Source of the DNA: Rotaria sordida
Lineage: Eukaryota > Rotifera > Eurotatoria > Philodinida > Philodinidae
NCBI GenBank assembly: GCA_905250125.1
Contig: CAJNOL010000736.1
Location: forward strand, 43,185-107,184
Length of the DNA: 64,000 nucleotides
Direction: 5' to 3'
Below the pieces are notes generated by a model that saw only the letters and a list, made by a program, of their open reading frames with translations, searched no databases and was not told the origin of the DNA. The position numbers and the translations under genes are program-made. Below, one piece after another: positions 11,773 through 24,743 of the stretch (position 1 is its first letter; the number at the start of each line of letters is the position of its first letter).

Positions 11773-14700
11773 ATGACAGATACATCTAAAACAACAATAA
11801 CTAAAACTAATAATAATATAACAGTATTTACACAAGAATTTTCAAAAATTATTCGACATTATAAAAGACATTGTATATATATTAAACGATTACTTGAAGA
11901 AACTGATAAATCTTACAATGAAATAAATGATAAACGTATTCTTGCATTTGGTATGTAAGATTTTTCTTTTGTTAAAATAAAAACAAATAATTTGTTTAGA
12001 AAAATTTTCTGAAATTAAATTATCAAAATTAGATCATGAATATATTAATAATATAATATCACGACCATTAGCATTAATTATTTGTTCACAGACATATAAT
12101 GGAAAAGCACGTTTTCTTAATGAACTTTTAAATGAACCTTTATTACCAGAATCACCAATTATTCAAGATAATGATATTGTACGCATGATTCGAATCAAGG
12201 TAGAAATTCATTTTCAAAAAAGAAAAGTTTTTATTTTGAATTTAAAAAAAAACCAATACTTTCAAAATAAAGTTTTTTTTTTTTTAAATTCCAGATTTTA
12301 TGTTTTTCTTCATACTTTGTAATCATAAGATAGAAATTAGTAATGCTCGATTGATGCAGATTATCCGTTGATTAGCATACTTTAGTTTTTGTGATTCATA
12401 TACGACTAGTTAGTGTTCACATGAATGACTTAGATTGATTATCATATCAGATAATATATGACAAATACTAGATTCTTCAGTGGTGCTTTCGAATTCACTA
12501 GATGAAACCAAGGAAGAACTATCTGAAGAATCAATCTAAAGTCTTGCAAAACAAAATCCTGTTTGTTCCGTTAACTGAAAGACGACTGACTGCACAAAGT
12601 GTAATAACCGACTTATTACTTTTCACTTGCTTAGTTGTCATGATAAATTCTTCTTTTCAATGCATTAGTCACGAATCAAGTCAGTTACGCATTCTTCATA
12701 CTTAATCATCATTTCGAGACGAGAAAAAGTTTGCCGAGATCGTGATAATGTGATGAGTACACATCGGAAATCTATTTTTTCAAAAATTCGATTTCGTTCG
12801 GAGGCTATAAAAATGCGAAAAACGATAATTAACAGGTGAGACTTTCCTTATATGATTATAAATGATTCAATCTGAAAAAGATCATTGATATTCTAGATGT
12901 TAAAATACAATAGTTTCCTTTAAACAATATTTATATTGTTTTTCACGGCGGACTTTTCGGATACTCTGTATAACATCTTTTCCTAGAATGATACTTCAAG
13001 ATATGAAATAGATAGGATGAAGTATATTGGAACATGGATGTATTGATTAAGGGTTCTTTATAATTATTCATGAGATGATAAGTTCCTATATTCAGAAAAT
13101 CCTAATGAAATGACAATGAGAAAAATTTCATGGAAATTTTATTCAGTACTATAAGAAATAAGTTCAGAAAATTGATTTGAATATAAAAAGAATATATAAA
13201 TGAAGTGTATATTTTCTTTTTTTGGATTCGGTTGAGTCAAGGGCCTCATCTTATTATTGGTAACTATTCACAAATACTTCATTGAATAACTTAAATATTA
13301 AGATTGATGACTCGCACTGAAAAATAGTTGTTGTAATTTTTCTTTGACTTTTATAATATATTCAAAATAAAACGTTAGCCAGCTCACAATTATGCAAGAG
13401 AGGAAAAAAAGAAGGAGGAAAGTAATACAAGAGTGTAGGTTATGGAGCTGCGGGAGTCCAGATTTTTGTGGATCCGGATCCAACCCGAACCTAGTCGGGC
13501 CCAAACAGGAGATTTTTTCCATCAATACCTGGCACCCTTCATATACATGAACAAGTGAAGGATCAAGATTTCAGCTATTTATTCACTACTCTCAGAAAAA
13601 AAAATTTCAACGTACAATTACATTCTGTTGCTGTATTTCTCATTTGGGAAGCAGCGGGTCCACAAAAACGTAACGGGATCCAACAAAAAATAAAAGGTTG
13701 GACTCGGATCCGACAAAAAAAAAATAAAAATTTTGGATATGCAGCTGCCTAGTGTGAGTGGGTAAGAGTATTAATACGGGTAAGGCTTTTGTCTTCGTAC
13801 AGACAGGTAGTTTACCTAGCGTGGGAGAGCAAAAGGGCGACACGTCACTAAAAATCGGATCGGTCCTTTTGGAGTTGGTGATTATTGTATCGTGTAGTAT
13901 GTTTATATATCCCTAAAAATAAGTATTCGCCTTTCGGGAGTTTTAAATGATTTCTCCAGAAGAGATTATTCAAATACTTTTGTTGTCTTATCGCTAAAAT
14001 TTACTTTTGATTTAATTTTATATCTAGCATCATCCAACAACTGGTGCTAGTTTAAATATATCCGGTTCATTTGAACTTGTTGATACCAATGGTGTACAAA
14101 AATCTCTATCATGGTCAACTATACCACGTGATGATATAATTGTAAATGATGAAAATGATTTTCATCGATATCGAATTGATGAAGATAATGATCAATATGA
14201 AACACCATTATTAGAAATTCGTAAACCTTTACATTTACTTGGTAATTATTTACAAATTATAATAACACCAAGTAATCAAAATTTACATATTAATCAATTT
14301 TATTCACAAATAACAGAAGAGATTATACCAATATTTATTTATATAATTGATCAAGAAATATTATCAGAAAATGATCTTGAAGAATTAAGATCATTTCGTA
14401 CATTTGCAACAAATGAACCAATTTTATTTATTCGAATTGATCAAACTAATTCGTAAGAAAATAGAATTGATAATCTTATTTAATTGATAATTGTTTTATT
14501 ATTTTAGAACTAATAATTCATCTTCAAATACAGATGAAACACCAGGTGTACAAATATTTAGGTATAAAATTTTGCTTTTTAATATTATTTAAAAAAAATT
14601 AATTTAATCTCTTAGACAATTATGTGAACTTGGTTTTCTTTCTTTCTTAACACCTGAATCTTGTGATAGTACATCTGAAATAAATTCATCTCTATTTCAA

Positions 14701-17700
14701 AGTGATATGATTGATAATGGTTTAAGTAATTTTTCATTATTTTTAAATTATATTCGTAAACATGTTGATCGATTAACTCTTCGTGCTGGTATAAAATAAC
14801 AAAAAAAAAAAAAAAAAAAAATTTTCTTTTAAACAATTTATTATTTTTATTTTTTATTTAGTTAATATTTTACAACATTCACAAGAACTTTGTTTAGATG
14901 TTTTTAATGATAGTGCTTTTGAAATGGCAAGGTAAGAAAATTTTAAGATATTTACAAATTTTCTTATTGATTTTGTTTCTTTTTTTTTAAATAGAGATAT
15001 GCTTATAACACCTAAACGATTAAGTTATACACGTGAAAAAGAAAAAGATTTATATGAATCATTAATTAGTTTAACAAATTCTAGACAAAATGAAATTCAA
15101 AGAATAATTTTCGAAGCTGTTAATGAAATACAAGAAATGTTAATTGATCAAGCTTGTTCATTAGAAATTTCAGGTATTTAATATTAAATGTCAACGAAAA
15201 TTAATCGAACGACAATTACTCGAAGAGAACATTTCAAGTTCTATAAAATAGACTCTTCGTTATCTTTTCTTTGATTCTCAAAAAATTTCCTCTTTTTCTT
15301 CACATTTCTCTATAAAATACGATTTTTTTTCACAATATAAACCTCAGAAGTTGACGATGCTATTAGCTAAGCTTTACGACATTCAGAGATCAGTGACATA
15401 TAAAAAGAAAATTATTCGAATTAATCAACGAAAGTCACATAGAAAATATATACATTATTTATATTTTATTTAGGAATTGAATTGACTGATCAATTAACAG
15501 TAAAAACTGCAAGAGATTTAAAAAAATGTACAAATGTTATACAAGATTTTGTACTTACACGATTAAATAAAGCAATTGGTGAAAAATTATCATGTTCAGT
15601 TAGTATTTTACATCAAGATTATGTTGGAACATTAACACGTTGTCTTAGTAATTTGGAACGTAATCAAGATGATGATGAAGGAAGTGCATCAGCAAGCAAA
15701 GCTTTACAAGAGGTAATCTTTTATTTATGATTAAGATCGAAATTAATAGAATTTTTTTTTTTTTGTGCGTTGAGAAAAATAAATATTATTTTTTATTAGA
15801 TTCTTCAATCAGCATATCAAGTAAATATATCATTACCAACAAATTCAAATTTAATTAAAATATTAATTAATAAAATGAAAGAGGTTATTTATAATAATTT
15901 CAATTATTTTATTGTTTATTAATTTTTTATATAATTTATAGCTCTTTCGAACATTCAGTTGGAGTAATTGTCCACGTATTGATCCTGATTTTAAACGTTC
16001 TGTTGCATTAAATATGTTACAGAATATAAGTGATGTAAAGTAAGATTTAAAAACATAATGAAATTTTTCATATTTATTTTTATACATTGAAATTAATTTT
16101 TTAAGATTAGCAAAAAGTGTTTGTACTCAATTGAATGATCGTATACGTATGTCACATGATAATTTTGAAACTTTACTTAAACAATTAGAACATCGACATT
16201 CCGATCGTTTAAAATCAACTGAAGATAAACAACAACGTGTACGAAAAGAATTTACACCAAAAATTGCAAGACATTTACTTGAAAGTACATCATTAAAAGA
16301 TCTTATTAAATATGGTTTACCACAACAAGGACGTGAAGTTGGTCGTGGACAATATGGTGTTGTCTATGAATGTGATAGTTGGGCAAATCAACGTTCATGT
16401 GTATTAAAATCTGTTATTCCACCTGATGATCGTCATTGGAATGATCTTGCTTTAGAATTTCATTATTTAAGGTAAATTAAATAATTTAGAAAAAAAAAAA
16501 AGATTTTGATAATTTTGATTTATTTTTAAAGACGAATTCCAGATCATCCAAGAATTGTTAAATTAATTGGATCAGTTATTGATTATTCATATCGTGATAA
16601 CACACCAGTATTACTTGTAATGGAAAGACTTACACGAGATTTATATATAGCATTAAAACATAAACTTCCATTTGAAACTAGGTATTTTTTATTAAAATGA
16701 AATTTCTATATAACAAAAAAAAAAAAAAAAAAAATTTTCGATTTTTAGAATTCATATTGCATTAGATGTTATTGAAGGTTTACGTTATTTACATGGTTTG
16801 GGTCTTGTTCATCGAGATATTAAATTAAAAAATGTTTTGGTAAATATATGATCAAAATTAAAATTAATACAGAGTGTAACAAAATTGTAGGTCCGCCATG
16901 CCATAGCCAAAAAAATTAATAGTATATTTTGAAAAGGAATTCCTTTCCCAAAAAATATAGTATTCATTTTTTTGGCTATGGTATGGTGGACCTATAATTT
17001 TGTTACACCCTGTGTTTAATAAAGAATCATAAGTCGATATTTCGCGGCTTTTTGTTTCATAGATATTGAATTGAATTTAAAGTCTGATTGAGATACAAAG
17101 TCTTTTGGATGAAGTATCAAAATTTAGTTGATTACATTACCAAAATACCTTGAGTTTCATAAACTAACTGAGGAATAGACTGTCAAGCTAAGCTTATTTA
17201 TTATCCAAACTCTACTTCAATTTCATACAAAAACTTGCATCAACTGACATGTTCAGTGTACCTTGTATTAAATTTTTGAATACATAGTCCAGAATTTCAT
17301 TTACTACATATTAGAACATGCATAGTTGATTTATAATAAAAATTTTTTCTTTAGTTGGATGGATTTAATCGTGCACGTATAACTGATCTTGGATTTTGTA
17401 AACCAGAAGTAATGATGAGTGGTTCTCTTGTTGGTACTCCAATTCATATGGCACCAGAATTATTTACATCAAAATATGATCATACAGTTGATGTATATGC
17501 ATTTGGTATATTATTTTGGTATATATGTTCAAATGGTATTAAATTACCAAATAATTTTGATGTTTGTTCATCGAAAGATGTTCTTTGGTCAAAAGTAAAA
17601 CAAGGTATTCGACCTGAACGTTTAAATAATTTTCCTGATGAATGTTGGGAAATAATGACAAAATGTTGGGATCCTCAACCATCTCAACGTCCATATTTAG

Positions 17701-17762
17701 GTGAAGTTCAAGAAAAACTTGAACGAATTCTTAGTAAAATAAATAAAAATGTTTTATGTTAA
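11773..17762 (+). CDS. DSTYK: Dual serine/threonine and tyrosine protein kinase DSTYK (RIPK5)
   Basis: DSTYK acts downstream of FGF signalling and in cell-death control in vertebrates. Fourteen exons (11773-11950, 12000-12199, 14028-14452, 14508-14561, 14616-14788, 14862-14931, 14995-15173, 15474-15712, 15800-15883, 15942-16039, 16106-16471, 16532-16681, 16749-16839, 17355-17762) join in frame to 904 residues, against about 929 in human. The N-terminus has the family's [20 protein letters not shown] segment, followed by helical regions. The C-terminal kinase shows the glycine loop GRGQYG (646-651), K668, HRD with D762, a DLG motif at 780-782 (the family also uses DLG rather than DFG), and APE at 802-804. 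Intron 1 is only 49 bp. Intron 2 (1.8 kb) and intron 13 (515 bp) have grown through insertions. Similarity extends along the whole protein. Confidence 0.95.
13440..13860. repeat. GC-rich foreign-looking insert inside DSTYK intron 2
   Basis: Within an otherwise AT-rich intron, about 13440-13520 and 13650-13860 are GC-richer and carry repeated GGATCC/CGGATC words (GTGGATCCGGATCCAACCC; ACTCGGATCCGAC). The two patches are partly inverted relative to each other. This looks like the remains of an inserted repeat. I cannot name a family, and no coding frame is convincing. Confidence 0.45.
16870..17012. mobile_element. 143-bp fully palindromic MITE in DSTYK intron 13
   Basis: The element reads CAGAGTGTAACAAAATT at its left end and, on the other strand, CAGGGTGTAACAAAATT at its right end. 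The two ~71-bp arms are imperfect inverted copies that meet at GGAATTCC (about 16937-16944), leaving almost no loop. The left end is preceded by TA and the right end followed by TG, so a TA target duplication is only half preserved. The CAGGGTGT-type terminus resembles Tc1/mariner/IS630-class ends. It has no coding capacity. As RNA it would fold into a long hairpin within the intron. Confidence 0.8.
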
Positions 17763-17916
17763 TTTTTATTTTTTTATAATCATGAATAATTTTATTTTTA
17801 TATGATTAAATTTTTTTTTTTACATCTTTTTTTTTATTTAAGAGAATTATTTTGTTTGTTTTTTTTTAATACATCTTTATTTCTATGTTTCAATGCAATA
17901 TATATTGTTAAATTTT

Positions 17917-17918
17917 AG
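17917..17918 (+). other. Candidate trans-splice acceptor before the 126-aa orphan
   Basis: TTAAATTTTAG ends at 17918, four bases before the ATG at 17923, with only 160 bp separating that ATG from the DSTYK stop. Positional inference, as for the neighbouring genes. Confidence 0.45.
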
Positions 17919-17922
17919 TATA

Positions 17923-18303
17923 ATGACAAAAAATCGTCGTTTTCCATTTGAACGTAATCGAGAAAAAATTTCATTAGAAAATTTTTCAACAACTGAACAA
18001 CAATTATATTCAATAATTCGACAATATGCATCTATTTGTCGACATAATAATATTGAAAAATCTCAACATTTACAACAGAATATGATTTCTAATGAAGAAA
18101 ATCATCAATTAAATCAATTAATTAATTATTTAAAACAACAACGTGATGTAGATAGTGTAGATATAAATAATTTTTCTAATTTACGTGATCATAATATTCA
18201 ACATTGGAAACAAGTTAAATATGAATGGCAAAAATATTATCGTGAAAAAAATAAAGAACAACAAGAAATATTTGATAGTGTCATAAAAACTTATCGTAGA
18301 TAA
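17923..18303 (+). CDS. Unrecognised 126-residue protein within the array
   Basis: Single exon with the same A/T-ended codon style as its neighbours. I chose the ATG at 17923 over an in-frame ATG at 17893 because a splice acceptor (AG 17917-17918) separates them. The protein is polar, rich in Gln, Asn, Lys and Arg. It has an N-terminal basic patch (KNRRFPFERNREK), predicted helical stretches, and a C-terminal Trp/Tyr/Lys-rich helix (HWKQVKYEWQKYYREKN). No signal peptide, membrane segment or catalytic motif is visible. I do not recognise the family. It lies 160 bp after DSTYK and 133 bp before MYO1D on the same strand, so it may be co-transcribed with them. Confidence 0.65.
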   Translation: MTKNRRFPFERNREKISLENFSTTEQQLYSIIRQYASICRHNNIEKSQHLQQNMISNEENHQLNQLINYLKQQRDVDSVDINNFSNLRDHNIQHWKQVKYEWQKYYREKNKEQQEIFDSVIKTYRR

Positions 18304-18434
18304 TAGAAAAAATAAAATAAAATGATTCATTATATATTAATAAATCATTGGCTTTCTTTTTCCTTATGAATGAATCATCAGTGAATACTAATAAATGTTG
18401 ATTGATTTACACACTTGTTTTTTTTTGTTCTTGC

Positions 18435-18436
18435 AG
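18435..18436 (+). other. Candidate trans-splice acceptor abutting the MYO1D start codon
   Basis: The sequence TTTTTTTGTTCTTGCAG is followed at once by ATG. With only 133 bp to the upstream stop and no 5' exon visible, a spliced leader added directly before the start codon is the simplest reading. AATAAA-type signals lie between the two genes. Confidence 0.55.
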
Positions 18437-21400
18437 ATGGCCACAGGTTCTATTGAACATGAAGGACCCGATATGGGTGTTGGGGATTTTGTCCTACTGT
18501 CTGATATTACTATGAATGCATTCATTAAAAATCTTAAACTACGGTTTGTTATTTCTTGTTGTTTTTGTATAATAATGAAGTATGATCGATTTTGTTTTAG
18601 ATTTGAAAAAGGACGTATCTACACATATATTGGCGAAGTTTGTTACAAATTATTTCTTATTCTTAATAAATTTTATTATTTAAATATATAGGTACTTGTT
18701 AGTGTAAATCCTTATCGTGATTTACCTATATATGGACCAGAATATGTTAAAAGTTATAAAGGACGTGAAATGTTTGAACGACCTGCACATATATTTGCAC
18801 TTGCTGAAGCAGCTTATCGAACATTAAAACAACGTTCATTAAATAGTTGTATTGTCATATCAGGTAGAATAAGAAAAAAGAAAATTAGATTTATTATTGT
18901 TATTATTTCTTTTGTGTTAGGTGAATCGGGATCAGGCAAAACAGAAGCATCAAAAATAATTCTTCGTTATATAGCAGCAGTAACAAATATATCAAATCAA
19001 GCTGAAATACAACGGTTAAAAATATATTTTATATACAAACAAATTTTTTTTTTTTGAATTTTATTTTTTATTTTTTTCTAGAATTAGTAATATTCTTATT
19101 CAAACAAATGTTGTACTTGAAGCATTTGGTAATAGTCGAACGAATCGTAATGATAATAGTAGTCGATTTGGTAAATATATGGATTTACATTTTGATTATA
19201 AATTTGATCCAATTGGTGGAAAAATTCAACATTATTTACTTGAAAAATCTCGTGTTGTTAAACAACAATTAGGTGAAAGAAGTTTTCATTCATTTTATCA
19301 ATTATTATATGGAGAAAATAATTTACAAGAATATGGTCTTAATCTTAAACCTGAAGATTATTATTATATAAATCAAGGAAATTGTTGTAAAGTACCAAAA
19401 ATTGATGATAGAAATGATTATCAACAAGTTAAGCAAGCTTTTAAAATTGTTGGTTTTACACAAGATGAAGTATCAATTATATGGAAAATAGTTGCTGCTA
19501 TTCTACATCTTGTAAATTTCTATAATAGATTATCGAAAAGTAATTTGACAAAAATGTACATTCATTTTGCAGTGTCTTAAAGATGACTGCAAGATCAATA
19601 TGCTCTTCGACAATCTTCATTTCAATGATTGAACCTATTGGCGATGTTCTGAGATGATATCTGCAGTATATCTATATATGATAAATATTCAGAAAGAGTG
19701 CACGTAAGGAATGATCGTCGAAACGAAACTCACGAACATAGATAATCAAAAGGCATTCGATGATCTCTATTCCAGAGATCTTTCGTGTCAGTAATGTTCG
19801 TTTTAGCGATGAGGTACACAACGTTAGTCTGGTCTCGGCAAACTTCCAAATATTGATTCCATTTATGTCTATTTACGACATACGAGTCGATCTTTTATAG
19901 ATGCGCAAAAAACAAGTTTGGACGGAGAAGATTGACGTTTTTTTGCAGTAATAATTTTCTTTAATGCCTAAGTTACATTACCGATTTTTTTTAAACATTT
20001 TATGGAACAATGTTTACTCTTTCATTCGTTAAGTTTGAAATAATTTTCATTTCCTACTTTGAGTAAGCTTTTACACATTGAAGCTTATTCAAATTCAATT
20101 TAAGGACCTCGAAAAAGTCAGTTCATAATTCTTAAGTTACAAGTCCTATTCGCAAAGAACACGAAATTCTAATACTAACTCAATTTTATTTAAATTTCTG
20201 CAGACTTCTTTAAGAAGTTGAGAAATGAACGTACATTTTGTCAAAATCAATTTTCGATAATCCGTTACTGATTATTTTACTTATAAATTTTTTTTTCTTT
20301 CAAGGGTAATTTAAAATTTACTGATGTTGATGGTGAACATTGTTCAATAACACGATCAAATGATAAAAATGATCAATTAAAATGGATATCAAAATTATTA
20401 TCATGTGAAGAATCTGAAATATCATCAGCATTAACTTCACGTGTTGTTGCTGCACGTAATGAAGTTATACAAGCTCGACAAAATATAACACGAGCTTATT
20501 ATGGACGAGATGCATTAAGTAAAGTAAGTGTTTCAATATTAAAGAAAATCAATCTATGAACTTAAATATTAGGCATATTTTCTTCTATTTTTTGGTAAGA
20601 AATTAATGCAAAACGCATGATTTGTTTTTGTTTTATTTTTTGCTGTCTATTTGTCAATTGTCCCATTTTTTTTAAAAAGAATATTTTGCATGATTCTATA
20701 ATTTTTGTTTTTATTGAATTGAATTTAATTAAATTTTAATTATTATTATTAGGCATTGTATGAACGTTTATTTGAATGGTTAATTAAATATATAAATAAA
20801 ACTTTATCAAGAGAAAATAATGAACAATCTAATTATATACAACGTGCTATACAAAGTTCACTTGTTATTGGTGTATTGGATATATATGGTTTTGAAATAT
20901 TTGATAATAATAGGTATAATTCTACTTTTTTAGTTTATTTAAAACAAATGACTTGTTTTTGTTTTTTTTGAATATAGTTTCGAACAATTATGTATTAATT
21001 ATTGTAATGAAAAATTACAACAATTATTTATTGAACTTGTACTTAAACAAGAACAAGAAGAATATAAACGAGAAAATATAACTTGGCAACATGTATGATT
21101 TTATATTCAATTATTTATTTATTCTTTTCTTTGTTTTTATTTTTATTTTTTAGATTGATTATTTTAATAATAAAATTATTTGTGATCTTATTGAACAATC
21201 ACGTACAGGCATTCTAGCATATCTTGATGATGCTTGTCAAGCAGTAGGAACAATTACAGATGAAATGTTTCTTGATTCAATAAATAAAGCTCTTAAAAAT
21301 CATAAACATTACTCAAGTTGGGCAGTAAGTTAGATATTTTTTTTTTCCCAGTATTATTTTAATAATATTTATATTTGTAGCTGACTCCTGGAGATAAAAT

Positions 21401-24205
21401 ATGGAAAAATGTTAATAATAATAAACTTTTTCTTATTCGTCATTATGCAGGTATTCATTTATTATTGTTGTTTTATTTTTAAAAATAAATAAATAATTTT
21501 TAATTATAGGAGATGTCATTTATTCAGTCGATGGTTTTTTAGATAAAAATCGTGATACATTATTTGATGATTTTAAACGTTTATTATTTCATAGTAAAAA
21601 TCCTATATTATCTTCAATGTGGCCAGAAGGTGAAAAAAGTATTACATCAGTAACACGACGACCATTAACAGCAGGCACTATTTTTCGTAATTCAATGATT
21701 AGTCTTTCTAATCTTCTTTCATCCAAAGTAATTACAACAATAACAACAACAAAAAAAAATATTATCTTAATATTTCATTATTTTCCTAGCAACCATTTTA
21801 TGTTCGTTGTATTAAACCAAATGATGAAAAATCTCCGAATGTATTTGATCAAACACGTGTTGAACATCAAATTGCTTATTTAGGTTTACTTGAGAATGTT
21901 CGTGTTCGTCGAGCAGGTAAAAAATTTTTAATATTATTTTTTTGTTTTACAAAAAAATTAAAATAAAATTAATTATAAGGTTTCTGTCATCGAACACCAT
22001 ATGAACGATTTGTTCAAAGGTAAAATTAAAATTTCGAAATAGATTTCTTTTCTTATTGTATATATATATATATATGTATATCTTAGATATAAAATAATTG
22101 ATTCAGTTCGATCAAAATTATATCCTCGTGGATCACCAACTAAAGACAATGCTGATTATATTTGTCGTGCACTTAATCTTGATAATGATGTTGCATATGG
22201 TAATACAAAATTATTTATTAAACATCCGTAAATAATTTAAACATAAACAAATCTAAATTTTTAATGAATCTATTCATTATTATTTTTAGAGTTTCATTAT
22301 TTCAATTGGAACAAAAACGAACCGAAGGTTTACAATTTATTGTTACTATTCTTCAAAAAGTATGTATAATGAAATATTATTGGAGTTCTTTGTTGTTTTT
22401 AAACTTATAAATTCTCATTAAAGTATACACGTTCATGGCGACAATATCGTGCATTTCGTCGTGAAATTTCAACTATTAAAATACAACATGCCTATCGAAA
22501 ATATCGTATTCGAAGTTATATTAATAAACTTAATGAATTATTTCGGTAAATTAATATTTTCTTTTTACTTGTGTCAAAATTATTAGTTTATTCATTGTTT
22601 TAGTAATGTTTTGAATTCAAAAGATTTGGGTAAAAATATCAAATGGCCAGCACCTAAACCAGGTCTTATTCCTATGAATAATATATTAAAAAAAATTTTT
22701 CAACGGTATATAAAAACAAAACAAATGTTATTCTATTGTAATATTTGAATTTTTTTTTTATTTTTGTTTATTAGATGGCGTGCTTATAAAGTTATACAAC
22801 GAATACCAGCTGAACAACGAGCAATATTTGAATTAAAATTACTTGCTGCAGATTATCTTCAACAACGACCATCATTTCATGAAATAAGTATTCGTCAAGA
22901 ATGGAAAGGAGATTATCTACTTCTAGTAAGTTCTTTTTTTTCAATCGGAACTTGAACTAACACTTTTTCATTGCGAATGATATTTTTTTGTAGTCGGGTA
23001 AAATTTACGTCAAATATCATGTCCTTACGACTCATATGTTCTAAAACTTTATGCGAAAATTATATACTAACGATCATTTCAATATTTTCTGCTACAGTTT
23101 TGATAGTAAAATTAATCCCTTTTTTTTCGCCGTAAAAAAAAGAGTTGTTGAACACATAAACAGGTAGAATAAACGAAGTATTAGTGAATTTAAAAAAGTA
23201 ATAAATCTTCAAGAGGAAGAATATTACAGGTTATGTAAAGTGTCTTGAGTTCATTGACACTGCTAGAAAATGATATCGTATTTTTTATTATCAGAACTAA
23301 AAAAATTTCTGACCGAGACTGGGATCGAAAATAATTAATTCCGCTCATCACTAGATGACAGGCTTGTGGCAGAGCTTAACTGGAGTGACTTCGATCTATG
23401 GCGCACTCAAAGCTCCAGTTGGCAGATTTAGTCTTCCCCTTGATTACACAACTATCATTAATGTAAAATGTTTAGTGAATTTATAATCCATCAAAAACTT
23501 GATTTCCTATAAAGAAAAAAAAAACGTGTTTCTTTTTTTTTATTTAGCCTGAAGAAAATTCTCATTCACTTGAATATCGGAAATCAATAAGTGAATTACG
23601 TGGAAAAGATAATTTTAATCATGTACTCTTTTCTACACATGCAATTAAGGTATATTTTCTCAATTAAATTTTCATATATATATATATATATTTATATTCA
23701 TATTTTAAATTATGATTTAGTTAAATACTCATATTAAAACGGATGAACGTGCTATTATTCTAACAGATAAATATCTTTATAAACTTGATCCAAAAAAACA
23801 TTTTCATATTAGAAAAACTGGTATTCCAATAGATGATATTATTGGTTTAAGTGTTACATCAGGAAAAGAACAATTAATTGTTGTTCACCTAATATCAAAT
23901 CATGATCTCATTTTTTATATGCATACAAAAAATGATCGTGTAGGTGAATTTGTTGGTCATGTAGCTAAACTCAAACGAAGATCGTATGTTATTTTTATTT
24001 ATTAAAATTATATTATTTTATTTGTTTCTTTTTTTGTTTTTTAAATGATAGATCAAATTTTTCCGTTGATGTACAACGTTATGTTTCAGCACAAATAGAT
24101 AAACATAAATATGTTATTAATGTAACATGGGGTGGTGTTGATAAAATTGAATTTCGCAAAGGTTCAAATAAGAATATTTCATTAATGTTACCGAACAGTG
24201 AATGA
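18437..24205 (+). CDS. MYO1D: Unconventional myosin-Id
   Basis: Single-headed class I motor linking actin to membranes; in flies and vertebrates Myo1D sets left-right chirality. Exons 18437-18543, 18601-18637, 18692-18863, 18921-19014, 19082-19511, 20305-20523, 20753-20913, 20978-21092, 21154-21324, 21381-21450, 21510-21727, 21790-21916, 21980-22019, 22087-22227, 22290-22359, 22424-22545, 22604-22705, 22775-22925, 23548-23649, 23721-23983 and 24052-24205 give 1021 residues (human 1006). P-loop GESGSGKT is at 106-113, switch [10 protein letters not shown] at 158-166, switch II DIYGFE at 396-401, then actin-binding CIKPND. IQ-like helices ([12 protein letters not shown]) and a basic TH1 tail with KWPAPKP and FSTHAIK follow, typical of the Id/Ig branch. 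Introns are mostly ~50-70 bp; the introns after exons 5 and 18 are 793 and 622 bp. Confidence 0.95.
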
Positions 24206-24743
24206 TGTTTTTTTTTTCTCTCTCTCTTGATATTTTATTACCATCGAATTTTTCTTATTCCTGATCTGCTTATATCGAATATCAGATAATGGTGATTTTA
24301 TATTAATATTATTATTATTATTCTCGTTGTGTATCAGGTGCATTTTGTAACAGTTCGCTTTTGAATTTGAATTATATTGACGCAAAATTTTTAGTTTTAT
24401 TTTTCTCTAAATTTATGTTCTTATATCATGCCTTACTAATTAATTATTTTTCTTCTCACCGTTGTATTGTATGACGATATAATACTATTATATTAATAAT
24501 ATATAATTAATAAAGAAAATAGTTGCACTGCTTTCAATAGAAAAACATTATTTTAAGAATGTTATCTTAACAAGAAAATACATGCTTATAATCATTTCTT
24601 GTACCCGCTTATTTTTCAAATTAGTTAATAGTAGTTTTCTTAACTTTGTTACGATAATAAAAGATGTTAAAATAAATATTATCAAATTTTTGAGAGTTCT
24701 AATTGACAATATAATTTATTCAATTGATATCGAAATCTTTTGA
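24206..24743. other. MYO1D 3' flank
   Basis: AT-rich sequence with no coding signal. Several AATAA-type motifs (for example near 24500-24515) could serve polyadenylation. Confidence 0.5.

Noticed and set aside
12951-12975. Possible transposon end (CACGGCGGACTTTTCGG..ACTCTGTATA)
   Set aside because: Resembles a Tc1-like terminus, but no partner end or TA duplication was found in DSTYK intron 2.
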